From: Telmatospirillum siberiense
GTDB lineage: Bacteria; Pseudomonadota; Alphaproteobacteria; Rhodospirillales; Magnetospirillaceae
NCBI RefSeq assembly: GCF_002845745.1
Contig: NZ_PIUM01000001.1
Span: 310,001 to 374,000 of the forward strand
Length of the DNA stretch: 64,000 bases
Reading direction: 5' to 3'
The position numbers and the translations under genes were made by a program. The notes beneath the pieces are model-generated. The model was not told the origin of the DNA and made no database searches. It was given only the letters and a program-made list of their open reading frames with translations. Positions 35,521 to 43,774 of this stretch are shown here, one piece after another; position 1 is the stretch's first letter, and each line of letters starts with the position of its first letter.

Positions 35521-36003
35521 GTCCGTTATGGCCCTGGTAAGTCCCCCCCCCCGGAAATAGGCCTTCGTGCCCAATTTTCCACTAAATTTTGGGCACAAAA
35601 TTGGGCATGCCGAGTTCCCTTCCTTGGACAAAAGGCTCCGTTAAGGAAGTCGCTAAAAGCCTTTCGGCTTTCGCATGTGCTCTTCCGCCGGCTCGATCGT
35701 CGGCAGCTTCATTGGCGGTCGTGCTCGGTCTTGTGTCCTCGACCATCCTGTTGCCCGCCCTGGCGCTGATCCTGGTTCTATCTTCGGTAAAGGTCGGCGG
35801 CACGGATGCCATCCGGATTATCGACGCCCACACCTTTGTGTGGCCCGTGCACGCCGGCAATCGCGACGAACATGCTCCAATCTGCCAGCAAGCCGATTAT
35901 GTGTCATCGGCAACCTTTACCGCCTCCTGGCCAAGCTGACGGAAGCGCTACGTGCCCTGGAGCCACGCCGGATTTCTTGAAACTTCTGAGAGTTCGCCTG
36001 CGA
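35521..36003. other. Gene-poor stretch downstream of tRNA-Val
   Basis: A poly-C run (35542-35552) and an 11-bp inverted repeat TGCCCAATTTT (35568-35578 with 35597-35607), with a third related copy between the arms, lie just after the tRNA terminator. The open frame at 35589-35939 encodes a composition I do not recognise and lacks a ribosome-binding site. It could be debris from an old integration at the tRNA. Confidence 0.4.
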
Positions 36004-36564
36004 CTATCTACGCTCACAAGGGATATCGGCCCCGAAGTCCAGCATGCATTCCGCACTGAGGCTGACGCGCAACGCCGCCAAGCCGCGATGGAGGATGATC
36101 CGGGCATTCCCTTCGGACACGCCCAGGGCCACCGCAATCTCCTGATGATTGCAGCCGGCGAAATTGTGGAGCAACACGGCATCGCGTTGGCGTTCGGGCA
36201 ATCGCGCCACATGCCGAAGAATGCAGCCCGACATTTCAGCCTGCAAAATGTCGCCTTCCGGGTGGTGGGGCACCGGGATGTCGGTGGCCTGATCCAGCGA
36301 TGTCAACGGCGGCATGCGCTTGACCGCTCGGAAGTGATCGCGAGCCACATTCAGCGCGATGGCGGTCAGCCAGGTCGCCGGTGATGCCTCCAACCGCATG
36401 CCGTCGGCAGCGCGGGAGGCGCGCAACAGCGCCTCCTGCACAAGATCGTCGGCCAGGTCCTCATCTTTCACCAATCGGATGAGGACGCCGCGCACCGTCT
36501 TCCGATGCGCGGCCAATTCCTCAAGAACCACAGCAGCCATGTCCACCACCTTTGGGACCGACAT
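36004..36564 (-). CDS. ECF-type RNA polymerase sigma factor
   Basis: The 186-aa protein has sigma region 2 (LVKDEDLADDLVQEALLRA, then ATWLTAIALNVARDHFRA) and region 4 (LPERQRDAVLLHNFAGCNHQEIAVALGVSEGNARIILHRGLAAL). No C-terminal SnoaL extension of the ECF41 kind is present. It overlaps the 3' end of the CMD-family gene, so it is the last gene of the arsenic operon. ECF sigma factors paired with CMD-fold proteins are known, and here the CMD protein could be its redox-sensitive partner. Start 36564 (GGGAACGG upstream) or 36540 (AAAGGTGG upstream). Confidence 0.85.
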   Translation of the reverse strand: MSVPKVVDMAAVVLEELAAHRKTVRGVLIRLVKDEDLADDLVQEALLRASRAADGMRLEASPATWLTAIALNVARDHFRAVKRMPPLTSLDQATDIPVPHHPEGDILQAEMSGCILRHVARLPERQRDAVLLHNFAGCNHQEIAVALGVSEGNARIILHRGLAALRVSLSAECMLDFGADIPCERR

Positions 36565-36769
36565 CCGTTCCCAACAGGGTCTGAATGTGGTCCTTCGTTC
36601 TTGCCGCAGCTCCGCGGTTGACCATCATCCCGACCTCCACCGCCGCCTTCACCTCGTCACGATCGATGCCCAGCCGATCGCATTCGGCCAGATGATGCTG
36701 AAGGCAGGGATGGCAGTTGACCGCCGCCGACGCGCCGGCCGCCACCAGTTCTTTCATACGCTCGTCCAT
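36521..36769 (-). CDS. Carboxymuconolactone decarboxylase/AhpD-family small protein
   Basis: The 82-aa protein begins MDERMKELVAAGASAAVNCHPCLQHH, an AhpD-like helical core with a CxxC pair (Cys19, Cys22) and following histidines, then DEVKAAVEVGMMVN. The C-terminus ends GHGCCGS, a second Cys pair that could bind As(III) or another thiophilic metal. AGGAGA lies five bases upstream. It lies between arsM and the ECF sigma gene, both of which it nearly touches, so a thiol-redox or metal-sensing role is likely but unproven. Confidence 0.8.
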   Translation of the reverse strand: MDERMKELVAAGASAAVNCHPCLQHHLAECDRLGIDRDEVKAAVEVGMMVNRGAAARTKDHIQTLLGTDVGPKGGGHGCCGS

Positions 36770-36825
36770 GGAAAATCTCCTGTGAAATGGTGTCATTTCC
36801 TTAGACGCCAGGGGGTGACGTTTCG

Positions 36826-37626
36826 TTACAACTTCCGCGCCGTGACCATGGCCGACACGACGAAATCCTCGATGGCGCTCCCTGGAGCCCAATCCTTGAT
36901 GACCTCGCGGCTCTCGGGCTTTGCGTCGACCTGAACATCGATGAAACCAGCTTCGGCAAGCCATCGCTTCACCTCGTTGGTGGGGGCGGCGCCGGCAACG
37001 CAGCCGCACAAGAGCTCGGGGTTCGACGCCAGCTTTTCGGGTAATGGGACCATGTTGACGACATCGGAGATAGCCACACGGCCGCCGGACTTCAGGACGC
37101 GGAACGCTTCCTGGAAGACCTGAGGCTTGTCGGACGACAGATTGACCACGCAGTTGGAGATGACGACGTCCGCCACGCTGTCGGCGATCGGCAGATGCTC
37201 GATCTCGCCGAGACGGAACTCGACGTTGGCGGCGCCGACCTTGGCGGCGTTTTCGCGGGCTTTCTTCAGCATCTCATGGGTCATGTCGACGCCGATCACC
37301 TGCCCGGTCGGACCAACCTGGGCGGCGGCCAGGAAGCAGTCGAATCCGGCGCCGCTGCCGAGATCGACGACCACTTCGCCCGGCTTCATAGCGGCGATGG
37401 CTTGCGGATTTCCGCAGCCGAGGCCGAGGTTGGCCCCCTCGGGCACGGCGGCCAGTTCCTCTGCCGAATAGCCCATGCGAGCCGAGAGATCTTCCGCGGT
37501 TGGCGGTACGGCGGGGGTATCGCAACAATAGGATTCCGCGGGTGCGCAGCATCCCCCGTTTCGACCATGAACGGCGATGTTGCCATAGCGCAGGCGCACG
37601 AGGTCTTTCAGATCAGTCTTTTCCAT
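36826..37626 (-). CDS. arsM: As(III) S-adenosylmethionine methyltransferase
   Basis: The 266-aa enzyme has the Rossmann SAM site VVVDLGSGAGFDCFLAA and the conserved arsenic-binding cysteines: Cys71 in GLGCGNP, Cys159 in ISNCVVNLS, and Cys207/Cys209 in ELLCGCVAGA. N-terminal GGCCAPA and SYCC add more thiols. It methylates arsenite to mono-, di- and trimethyl forms, detoxifying or volatilising arsenic in the cytoplasm. It sits 34 bp after the 50-aa small gene and 56 bp before the CMD gene. Confidence 0.94.
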   Translation of the reverse strand: MEKTDLKDLVRLRYGNIAVHGRNGGCCAPAESYCCDTPAVPPTAEDLSARMGYSAEELAAVPEGANLGLGCGNPQAIAAMKPGEVVVDLGSGAGFDCFLAAAQVGPTGQVIGVDMTHEMLKKARENAAKVGAANVEFRLGEIEHLPIADSVADVVISNCVVNLSSDKPQVFQEAFRVLKSGGRVAISDVVNMVPLPEKLASNPELLCGCVAGAAPTNEVKRWLAEAGFIDVQVDAKPESREVIKDWAPGSAIEDFVVSAMVTARKL

Positions 37627-37660
37627 TCTGCTCTCCGATCAATCGGTTTGTTGGTTGGGA

Positions 37661-37813
37661 TTACAGCCTCGCGCGCCAAGCGTCTTTCATCCGTTCCAAC
37701 TGGCAGCAGGTCTGCAAACGAGGATGAGGGTCGCCCTGTCGCGCCTGCTCCCATGGGGCACTTGCGATTGCCTTTTTGAGCAGGCGGCCGAGCGCTCGGA
37801 CCATTCTGATCAT
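37661..37813 (-). CDS. 50-aa basic Cys-Cys protein in the arsenic operon
   Basis: The reading frame ATG (37811-37813) to TAA (37661-37663) encodes 50 residues. AGGAGG lies six bases before the ATG, one of the best ribosome-binding sites in the window. The peptide starts MIRMVRALGRLLKKAIASA, an amphipathic basic helix, and has TCCQLERMKDAW near the end, with adjacent cysteines at 36-37. It fits exactly between arsN2 (42 bp) and arsM (34 bp) on the same strand, in what would otherwise be a 229-bp hole in a tight operon. I do not recognise a family. A thiol-based As(III) carrier is one guess. Confidence 0.68.
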   Translation of the reverse strand: MIRMVRALGRLLKKAIASAPWEQARQGDPHPRLQTCCQLERMKDAWRARL

Positions 37814-37855
37814 CAGGGGCCTCCTATTTCATTTTGGTGGAAACCGCCCGAAGGC

Positions 37856-38296
37856 TCATGGCAACTTCCTGTGCAACAGAACCGCCGAACTCGGGCATAA
37901 CATGGTGAACTGGCGAGATTGGCGGATGGTCGGCGGTGCGGCGGCCCGATCCAAGGGGGTGAAGCCAAGACCGATCAGAAACGCGTCGGCGGTGGTTGTG
38001 AGGGTGTAGACGTCCGTTGCGCCGAGTTCGGCAAGACGCGTCAGTGCCCAATTCACGATGGCGGATCCAGAGCCCTTGCCGCGACCGGCCGGGGCCACGA
38101 CCAGAGACCGCAGCAGGGCGGTCTCTTCGTCAGCCATCTCCCATCCGATGAAGCCGATCAGGTGCCCCTGCTCGGCGAATTTGAAAAACCGGCGGCCAGG
38201 CTCGGTCAAATCGTCTGTCGGCAGACCGGCTGCCCTCAACTCTGCGGCCAAGTGGGGATCGTGGCCGGCAATTTCGTCAATGCGGGGATCGTCCAT
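37856..38296 (-). CDS. arsN2: ArsN2-type GNAT acetyltransferase
   Basis: The 146-aa protein has the GNAT core LLRSLVVAPAGRGKGSGSAIV and the ArsN2 hallmarks VYTLTTTADAFLIGLGFTPLDRAAAPPTI and MLCPSSAVLLHRKL. ArsN-type genes recur in arsenic operons. ArsN1 acetylates arsinothricin, while the substrate of ArsN2 is not settled. It starts 12 bp after arsR, so it is surely cotranscribed. Confidence 0.88.
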   Translation of the reverse strand: MDDPRIDEIAGHDPHLAAELRAAGLPTDDLTEPGRRFFKFAEQGHLIGFIGWEMADEETALLRSLVVAPAGRGKGSGSAIVNWALTRLAELGATDVYTLTTTADAFLIGLGFTPLDRAAAPPTIRQSRQFTMLCPSSAVLLHRKLP

Positions 38297-38308
38297 CGGG
38301 CTTTTCCC

Positions 38309-38608
38309 TCATTCGCAGCAAGGCTGGCGGCTGCAGCAATTCTCGGTCAGATAGTCGACCAGAGACCTGGACTGGTCGTAATCGGCCGAGTAGATCAGCG
38401 ATCTCCCTTCCCGTCGCACCGATACCAAACCGGCGTTCTTCAGGAGTGACAGGTGGAACGACAGGGTGTTGGCGGGAACCGCCAATTCTTCGGCGATCTG
38501 CCCTGCCGGTAAGCCGGGTGGTCCGGCGGTCACCAACAGGCGGAACACCCGGAGGCGACTTTCTTGGGCCAGTGCCGACAGCGCGGCGATGATTATTTTT
38601 TCATCCAT
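38309..38608 (-). CDS. arsR: ArsR-family As(III)-responsive repressor
   Basis: The 99-aa winged-helix repressor has ALAQESRLRVFRLLV, the recognition region PANTLSFHLSLLKNAGLV and the wing VRREGRSLIYSAD. The usual ELCVCDL metal site in the recognition helix is absent. Cysteines cluster at the very end (Cys91, Cys92, Cys97, Cys98), like Acidithiobacillus ferrooxidans ArsR, which binds As(III) with C-terminal cysteines. It heads the arsenic operon and probably represses it through the palindrome at 38611-38626. Confidence 0.93.
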   Translation of the reverse strand: MDEKIIIAALSALAQESRLRVFRLLVTAGPPGLPAGQIAEELAVPANTLSFHLSLLKNAGLVSVRREGRSLIYSADYDQSRSLVDYLTENCCSRQPCCE

Positions 38609-38610
38609 AA

Positions 38611-38643
38611 TTCCAGATTTATGGAAATATAAGATGCCGTCAA
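38611..38643 (-). promoter_or_regulatory. Putative ars promoter and ArsR operator
   Basis: TTCCA-N6-TGGAA (38611-38626) is a perfect half-site palindrome directly upstream of the arsR ATG. On the minus strand, TTGACG (38638-38643) is a good -35 hexamer, and an AT-rich TAAATC/ATAAAT about 16 bp on would place the -10 inside the palindrome, so bound ArsR would block polymerase. Confidence 0.5.
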
Positions 38644-39045
38644 GACCTTTTCTCAGCCCATCGCGATCGGTCCTCCGCTTGACGACGAAGGGACGGTTTA
38701 AGCCGCCCAGGCGATCAAGGTGGCGGGTGGCCAAGCAAATCGCAGGAAGCCGCTCCGCCTTCCGCTTGCTGCCCTCCCGCAGAGCCAAGCGCGAAGAGGC
38801 CGGACTCCAAAGCGCTTACGATGCTTTCTTATTCGGCGTAAGGGCAGCAATGCAATTTCAGGCTGACGAGGAACAATCCGAAGCAGGGCGCGGGTTGCGG
38901 ATCCTCGGCGAAGGCGCCGAGGTCGGCGAGTGGATTCGTATTAACCCGGACTCCTGGCCGTCGGTTTGTTTCACGGGGCTTGACGGCGCCGGTCTTGACG
39001 TCAAGAATCACGATTCGCTTTCCTCCTTGAGATTTTCCTTTTCCA
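38644..39045. other. Spacer between arsR and the helicase gene
   Basis: About 400 bp separates the divergent arsR and SNF2 genes. Open frames cross it on both strands but none has a ribosome-binding site or recognisable product. The helicase promoter should lie here; no clear hexamers were found. Confidence 0.35.
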
Positions 39046-42000
39046 ATGCCAGTACGCTTTTCGTCCGAAGATCTCGGTCGCACTTTCGAATCCCATAATT
39101 TGATCAAAGGCCGCAGCCTGATTCTCCGTGACGGCGTGGTGGAGGTCGAACTTATCGGTGAAGATATAAAAGGTGTCGTGCGGGATGGGGAGATGCGGCA
39201 TGCCGTGACTCTGACGCCATCGCTTCGCAACGGGCGCCTGTTCGTCGCGTCGCATTGCGGGTGCGACCGGCACGCCTGCCCCCATGCCGCCGCGACCGCC
39301 CTGGCGGCGCTCGACCGCTTCCCCATTTTGCGCAAGCCGCAGCAGAAGAGTTTCTTCGACGCGCTGCTGACCAACGCGGAGACGGATCGCGGTCGCCTTG
39401 TCTTCCTCCTTTCGCCAGGCCAGGTTCCTTTTTCCTGCTTTGTTTCCACCATGCTGGAACACGAGGGCAGCAGCCGGATCGAGGCGACGACGCCCCGGAA
39501 GATCCTCGGCGATCCTGAAAGCGGCGAGCCGGCCCGCGCCCTGGCCCGCGCGCTGGGCGGCGGAGAGGTGACGCGAACCGGCATCAAGGCGTCCGTGATG
39601 GGAACGATTCTCGGAATGCTGGTGGCGTCGGGCCAAGCGAAATGGATGCCCACCGGCAAAAGGCTCCAGCGTGGCGAGGAACGCTTTTTCGCCCGCAACG
39701 CCGTGCCGAATCTGCCGCCGAAATCGGCGGTTCTTCTGGGTGAAGCGGCGAATTGGTATGTCGATTCCGCCAGCGGCGCGGTCGGTCTCATCGGGGTGCC
39801 GCAGCAGACGACCCAATCCGCGCCGCGATCCGACATCCGGCGGTTCGAGCGGCCTCGGCGGATCTCTCACAGGTCCAGTGAACAGGCTATCGTCGAGGAG
39901 CCATTGGTTCCGGTTCTTCGTCTGACGCAATTCGATGGTCTGGACGGCTTTGGGCGGACGCAGCGGCAGGACGCCCTTGTTCTTGATTTCGATTACGCTG
40001 GCGCGGTGACCCACGCCGATGACGAGCGACAGTTCGTCCGGGTGGAAAACGGTGCCGCCGCGACCTTCGTCAGGCGCAATCCGCGGGAAGAGGCCTCCGC
40101 CCTTGAGACATTGAGGGAAGACGGTCTGGTGCAGATGCGCCTCGCCGGGGACGGCGGCGGCAAAGGCCGGCGGATCTTCCTCTTCCGCGGGCAGAATGCT
40201 TCCGACCGCTGGCAAAACTTCGTGACGTCACGAATCCCCGAGCTTGAGCGGCAGGGATGGCGCTGCGAGGTCAAAGGCGATTTCGGCCCGCGTGTCGTGG
40301 AGGTGGTCGGTGATTACGATCTGCAGATCGGTGACGCCGGACCGGGGGCGTTTTCCGTCGAACTGGGAATCGAGATCGACGGCGTGCGGCAGAACCTGCT
40401 GCCGATTCTTCTGCATATCCTCGATCACGGCGGCATGGACGACAGCCGGATCGTCGACGGTCAGGTGATCACCCGCCTTGCCGACGGCCGGACCTTGAAA
40501 TTGCCCGCCGATCGGATCCGCCGGCTGCTCGCCACCTTTGCCGATCTTTTCGAGGCGGCCCGGCGAAGCGACGGCAAGGCGCTGGTGCTGCCCGAAGCGG
40601 AGGCTCCGGCGCTTCTCGATCTGGAGGATCTTCTGACGACGCGCTGGCAGAACGCGGCGGCGATCCAGTCCTATACCGAACAGTTCCGCGATGGCGCCGA
40701 GATCCCTCCGGTTTCCGTCCCGGCCACCTTCACGGCCACCCTTCGGCCCTATCAACAACAAGGCGTCGACTGGTTGCAGCATCTGCGGGAGCATTCCCTC
40801 GCGGGGTTGCTTGCCGACGATATGGGATTGGGCAAAACGGCCCAGACGATCGCGCATATCACCATCGAGGAGGAGGCGGGTCGTCTCGACCGGCCCGTGC
40901 TGATCGTGGTGCCGACCAGTCTGGTGCCCAACTGGATGGCGGAACTCGGCAAGTTCGCGCCCCATCTCAGCACCATGGTCCTGCATGGAGGGGACCGGCA
41001 CGAGCGGCGCGAGCGCATCGCCGACGTTCAGGTCGTCATCACCACCTATACGGTTCTCGCCCGCGACATCGAGATCATGAAACACATTCCCTGGCATCTC
41101 GTGGTTCTCGATGAGGCCCAGGCGATCAAAAGCCCGGACGCGAAGGCCACCCGTGCCGTCTGCCAGCTCGACACCCGGCACAAGATCGGGCTGTCGGGAA
41201 CGCCGGTGGAGAACAACCTCGGGGAATTGTGGTCCGAATTCGCCTTCCTGATGCCCGGCCTGCTGGGGGACCGGAAGACCTTCAACAAGCGCTTCCGCAC
41301 CCCCATCGAGAAGAACAACGACGTGATCCGCCGCGGCCAATTGGCCCGCCGCATCCGCCCTTTCATCCTGCGGCGGACGAAATCCGAGGTGGCCACCGAA
41401 TTGCCGCCGAAACATGTCGTGCTGCGCCGCGTCGAGCTGGCGCCCGAGCAGCGAGAACTCTACGACACCATCCGCGCCATGTTGCACGAGGAGGTGCGCG
41501 AGCAGATCGCCGCCCGTGGCCTCATGCGCAGCCGGATCGTCGTGCTGGATGCTCTTTTGAAGCTGCGGCAGGTCTGCTGCGATCCCCGGCTGGTGAAGTT
41601 GCCCTCCGCCCGCCTCGTCGAGCGTTCCAGCAAGCTCGACGACCTGCTGGAGATGGTGACCGAGATGATCTCGGAGGGCCGCCGCATCCTTCTGTTTTCG
41701 CAATTCACCTCCATGCTCGACCTGATGAAGCCGAGGCTGGTCGCCGCCGGCCTCTCCTTCGTCGAGTTGCGTGGCGAGACCTTGGACCGTGCCGAGCCCG
41801 TCCGCGCATTCGAGGCCGGCGAGGTGCCGCTTTTCCTGATCAGCCTGAAGGCCGGCGGCCGTGGATTGAATCTGGTGTCGGCCGATACGGTGATCCATTA
41901 CGATCCCTGGTGGAATCCCGCCGTCGAGGAGCAGGCTTCGGACCGCGCGCATCGTATCGGACAGACCAAGTCGGTCTTCGTCTACAAGCTCATCGCCGCC

Positions 42001-42150
42001 GGAACCATCGAGGAGAAAATGGTGGAACTGCAGGCGCGCAAGGCGGCCCTGGCGATGGTCACTCTCGGTGGCGGGGAGGATTTTCCGCCGATCGAGTTCG
42101 ATGATATCGACTATCTGTTCGGTCCGGGCCTCGACCAGCAGGTGGCTTGA
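39046..42150 (+). CDS. SWIM zinc-finger SNF2-family helicase/ATPase
   Basis: The 1034-aa protein starts with a SWIM-type zinc finger (SHCGCDRHACPHAAATAL, about 68-86), has a long middle region and then a Swi2/Snf2 motor: LLADDMGLGKTAQT (Walker A, about 588-601), VVLDEAQAIKSP (Walker B DEAQ), LSGTPVENNLGELWSEF, LLFSQFTSM, GGRGLNLVSAD, and DPWWNPAVEEQASDRAHRIGQT. Such bacterial HepA/RapA-like proteins translocate on double-stranded DNA, and some belong to phage-defence or repair loci. No nuclease or methylase partner is adjacent. No good ribosome-binding site precedes the ATG, but homology-like sequence begins at once. Confidence 0.9.
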   Translation: MPVRFSSEDLGRTFESHNLIKGRSLILRDGVVEVELIGEDIKGVVRDGEMRHAVTLTPSLRNGRLFVASHCGCDRHACPHAAATALAALDRFPILRKPQQKSFFDALLTNAETDRGRLVFLLSPGQVPFSCFVSTMLEHEGSSRIEATTPRKILGDPESGEPARALARALGGGEVTRTGIKASVMGTILGMLVASGQAKWMPTGKRLQRGEERFFARNAVPNLPPKSAVLLGEAANWYVDSASGAVGLIGVPQQTTQSAPRSDIRRFERPRRISHRSSEQAIVEEPLVPVLRLTQFDGLDGFGRTQRQDALVLDFDYAGAVTHADDERQFVRVENGAAATFVRRNPREEASALETLREDGLVQMRLAGDGGGKGRRIFLFRGQNASDRWQNFVTSRIPELERQGWRCEVKGDFGPRVVEVVGDYDLQIGDAGPGAFSVELGIEIDGVRQNLLPILLHILDHGGMDDSRIVDGQVITRLADGRTLKLPADRIRRLLATFADLFEAARRSDGKALVLPEAEAPALLDLEDLLTTRWQNAAAIQSYTEQFRDGAEIPPVSVPATFTATLRPYQQQGVDWLQHLREHSLAGLLADDMGLGKTAQTIAHITIEEEAGRLDRPVLIVVPTSLVPNWMAELGKFAPHLSTMVLHGGDRHERRERIADVQVVITTYTVLARDIEIMKHIPWHLVVLDEAQAIKSPDAKATRAVCQLDTRHKIGLSGTPVENNLGELWSEFAFLMPGLLGDRKTFNKRFRTPIEKNNDVIRRGQLARRIRPFILRRTKSEVATELPPKHVVLRRVELAPEQRELYDTIRAMLHEEVREQIAARGLMRSRIVVLDALLKLRQVCCDPRLVKLPSARLVERSSKLDDLLEMVTEMISEGRRILLFSQFTSMLDLMKPRLVAAGLSFVELRGETLDRAEPVRAFEAGEVPLFLISLKAGGRGLNLVSADTVIHYDPWWNPAVEEQASDRAHRIGQTKSVFVYKLIAAGTIEEKMVELQARKAALAMVTLGGGEDFPPIEFDDIDYLFGPGLDQQVA

Positions 42151-42239
42151 TCCGTCATTCCGCGAGGGGCGGGGATTCCGCCGGCCCGTTCGGAAATAAC
42201 CGTGTCATTGCAAAGCAAACTCCAAGAATGGATGGGGAT

Positions 42240-43202
42240 ATGGATCCTGAGGTCATCGCAACGCTCAACGGCGGGGTCGGCGTCATCATTCTCGATCGTC
42301 CGCGCGCGCTCAATGCCCTGACTCTTCCGATGATTCGCCAGATCCGTTCGGCGCTGGAGGACTGGCGCCATGCGTCCGCCGTGCGTGCGGTCATCTTGAA
42401 AAGCGCCGGCAAGGCCTTTTGCGCCGGCGGCGACATCAGGGCGGTCCGGGAGGCCAGTCTGGCCGGCGAGCACGAGCGCAACGAGGCGTTCTTTTCCGAG
42501 GAATATGATCTGGTTCATGCCATCGGCACCTATCCGAAACCCTATGTCGCGCTGATCGACGGCGTGGCGATGGGGGGAGGCTTGGGGCTTTCGATCAACG
42601 GCCGCTACCGGGTGGTCACCGAACGGGCCTTGCTGGCCATGCCGGAGACCGCCATCGGATTCTTTCCCGATGTCGGGGCTTCCTATTTCCTGCCCCGGTT
42701 GCCGGGGGGAATCGGGCTTTATCTCGGCTTGACCGGAGCGCGCATCGGCGCCGCCGACGCTGTCTATTGCGGCCTTGCCACACATCATCTGTCGTCGTCG
42801 GAACTGTCCGGATTGGAAGAGGAGATCATTCGCCATCCGGATGCCATCGAGGGCATTCTCGCCGAACGGCAAAACCCGGGCGGCCCGGCACCTCTGGCCG
42901 ACCGGCGTGAGCTGCTAGACCGCAGCTTCTCCGCGGGAGATCGGCAGGCTCTGATCCAGGCCTGTGAGGAAAGCGCTTCGGATTGGGGAGTTGAAACCGC
43001 CGCGACATTGCGTTCGGTTTCGCCGCAAAGTCTTGACGTCACCATGGATCTGCTTCGCCGGGGCGTGGGGCAAAGCCTGCGCGCCTGCCTGGATCGTGAA
43101 CTGGTTCTGACCCGTAAAATTACCCGGAGCGACGATTTTCTCGAGGGCGTGCGGGCCATGCTGGTCGACAAGGACCGCCAGCCCCGCTGGCGGACGACGT
43201 AA
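42240..43202 (+). CDS. 3-hydroxyisobutyryl-CoA hydrolase-like enoyl-CoA hydratase family protein
   Basis: The 320-aa crotonase-fold protein has ILDRPRALNALTL, KAFCAGGDIRAVRE (oxyanion-hole Gly-Gly-Asp), DGVAMGGGLGLSINGRYRVV, PETAIGFFPDVGASYFLPRLPG and an ending EGVRAMLVDKDRQPRW. The last two blocks are typical of 3-hydroxyisobutyryl-CoA hydrolase in valine breakdown rather than ordinary enoyl-CoA hydratase. Starts at 42240 (GGATGGGGAT upstream) or 42228 are both possible. It follows the helicase by 90 bp, with no functional link evident. Confidence 0.87.
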   Translation: MDPEVIATLNGGVGVIILDRPRALNALTLPMIRQIRSALEDWRHASAVRAVILKSAGKAFCAGGDIRAVREASLAGEHERNEAFFSEEYDLVHAIGTYPKPYVALIDGVAMGGGLGLSINGRYRVVTERALLAMPETAIGFFPDVGASYFLPRLPGGIGLYLGLTGARIGAADAVYCGLATHHLSSSELSGLEEEIIRHPDAIEGILAERQNPGGPAPLADRRELLDRSFSAGDRQALIQACEESASDWGVETAATLRSVSPQSLDVTMDLLRRGVGQSLRACLDRELVLTRKITRSDDFLEGVRAMLVDKDRQPRWRTT

Positions 43203-43213
43203 AATCCGGATTA

Positions 43214-43362
43214 ATACCAAGTTTCGATGAGGATGCCTCATCGAGACTTGGTCCGGCCCATTGAGACACCCGCGCCATCGTTGGCGCGAAGCCAAGGGTT
43301 TCGGAGAAACCCGCCTGGCGATTGAGGGCTCGGTGATCGGTTCCGATCACCGAGATCTGGTA
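43214..43362. repeat. Chain of four hairpins bounded by inverted ends
   Basis: Inverted ends ATACCA/TGGTAT enclose four consecutive hairpins: 43216-43252 (ACCAAGT/ACTTGGT with GATGAGG/CCTCATC inside), 43271-43288 (7 bp, loop TCGT), 43296-43312 (GGGTTT/AAACCC) and 43329-43354 (12-bp perfect stem, loop TT). It starts 12 bp after the hydrolase stop. This could be a palindromic intergenic repeat or a structured 3' region. Confidence 0.6.
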
Positions 43363-43560
43363 TAAGCGGTCTCTTGCTATTTTTCATTCGGTGTTTTACT
43401 ACACGGAATAGCCCGATAGCCACACCGGCATCCCTAGAAGATATGCGGATTTGACGTATTCGCTCGAAAGGGTTGACGAATTTGCATGGCACGATCGAGC
43501 GGCTTCGGCATATTGTCCTCTCCAAGGTTTGTAATTTTACTACATTGGCAGGAGAGCCAA
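43363..43560. other. Upstream region of the 54-aa peptide gene
   Basis: About 200 bp of lower GC content leads to the small exported peptide. It should contain that gene's promoter. I see no further structured element. Confidence 0.3.
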
Positions 43561-43725
43561 ATGTTGAAGTTTTCGATGATCGCTGTTTTCTTCGTTGTTG
43601 TCGCCGTCGGTAGCTATGGTACCGAAGCCGGCCGTGCCGCCAATGCCGCTTTGGGGCAGGCCATTCTCGATCAGGGCACCATCATCACCGGCACCATGCC
43701 GAACGATAGGGTCGCCAATCGCTAA
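43561..43725 (+). CDS. 54-aa exported peptide of unknown function
   Basis: AGGAG lies eight bases before the ATG. The product has a Lys-initiated hydrophobic segment (MLKFSMIAVFFVVVAVGSYG) and a short polar remainder ending TMPNDRVANR, so it is either secreted or anchored by one helix. A terminator follows six bases after the stop, so it is an independent unit. No family recognised. Confidence 0.6.
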   Translation: MLKFSMIAVFFVVVAVGSYGTEAGRAANAALGQAILDQGTIITGTMPNDRVANR

Positions 43726-43730
43726 AAAAA

Positions 43731-43774
43731 CGCCGGGGGGAACAGCATTCGGCTGTTCCCGGCGTCTTATAGGA
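43731..43774 (+). terminator. Terminator of the 54-aa peptide gene
   Basis: CGCCGGG with GGAACAGC pairs across a short loop with GCTGTTCC and CGGCG, leaving a small G bulge. TCTTAT follows. Confidence 0.65.

Noticed and set aside
35589-35939. 116-aa frame after tRNA-Val as an integrase remnant
   Set aside because: No integrase catalytic residues or family pattern could be seen, and there is no ribosome-binding site. Reported only as a gene-poor stretch.
40228-41952. 574-aa minus-strand open frame inside the SNF2 helicase gene
   Set aside because: Shadow of a strong helicase gene with intact motor motifs. The antisense product is Gln/Gly/His/Asp-rich without any domain.
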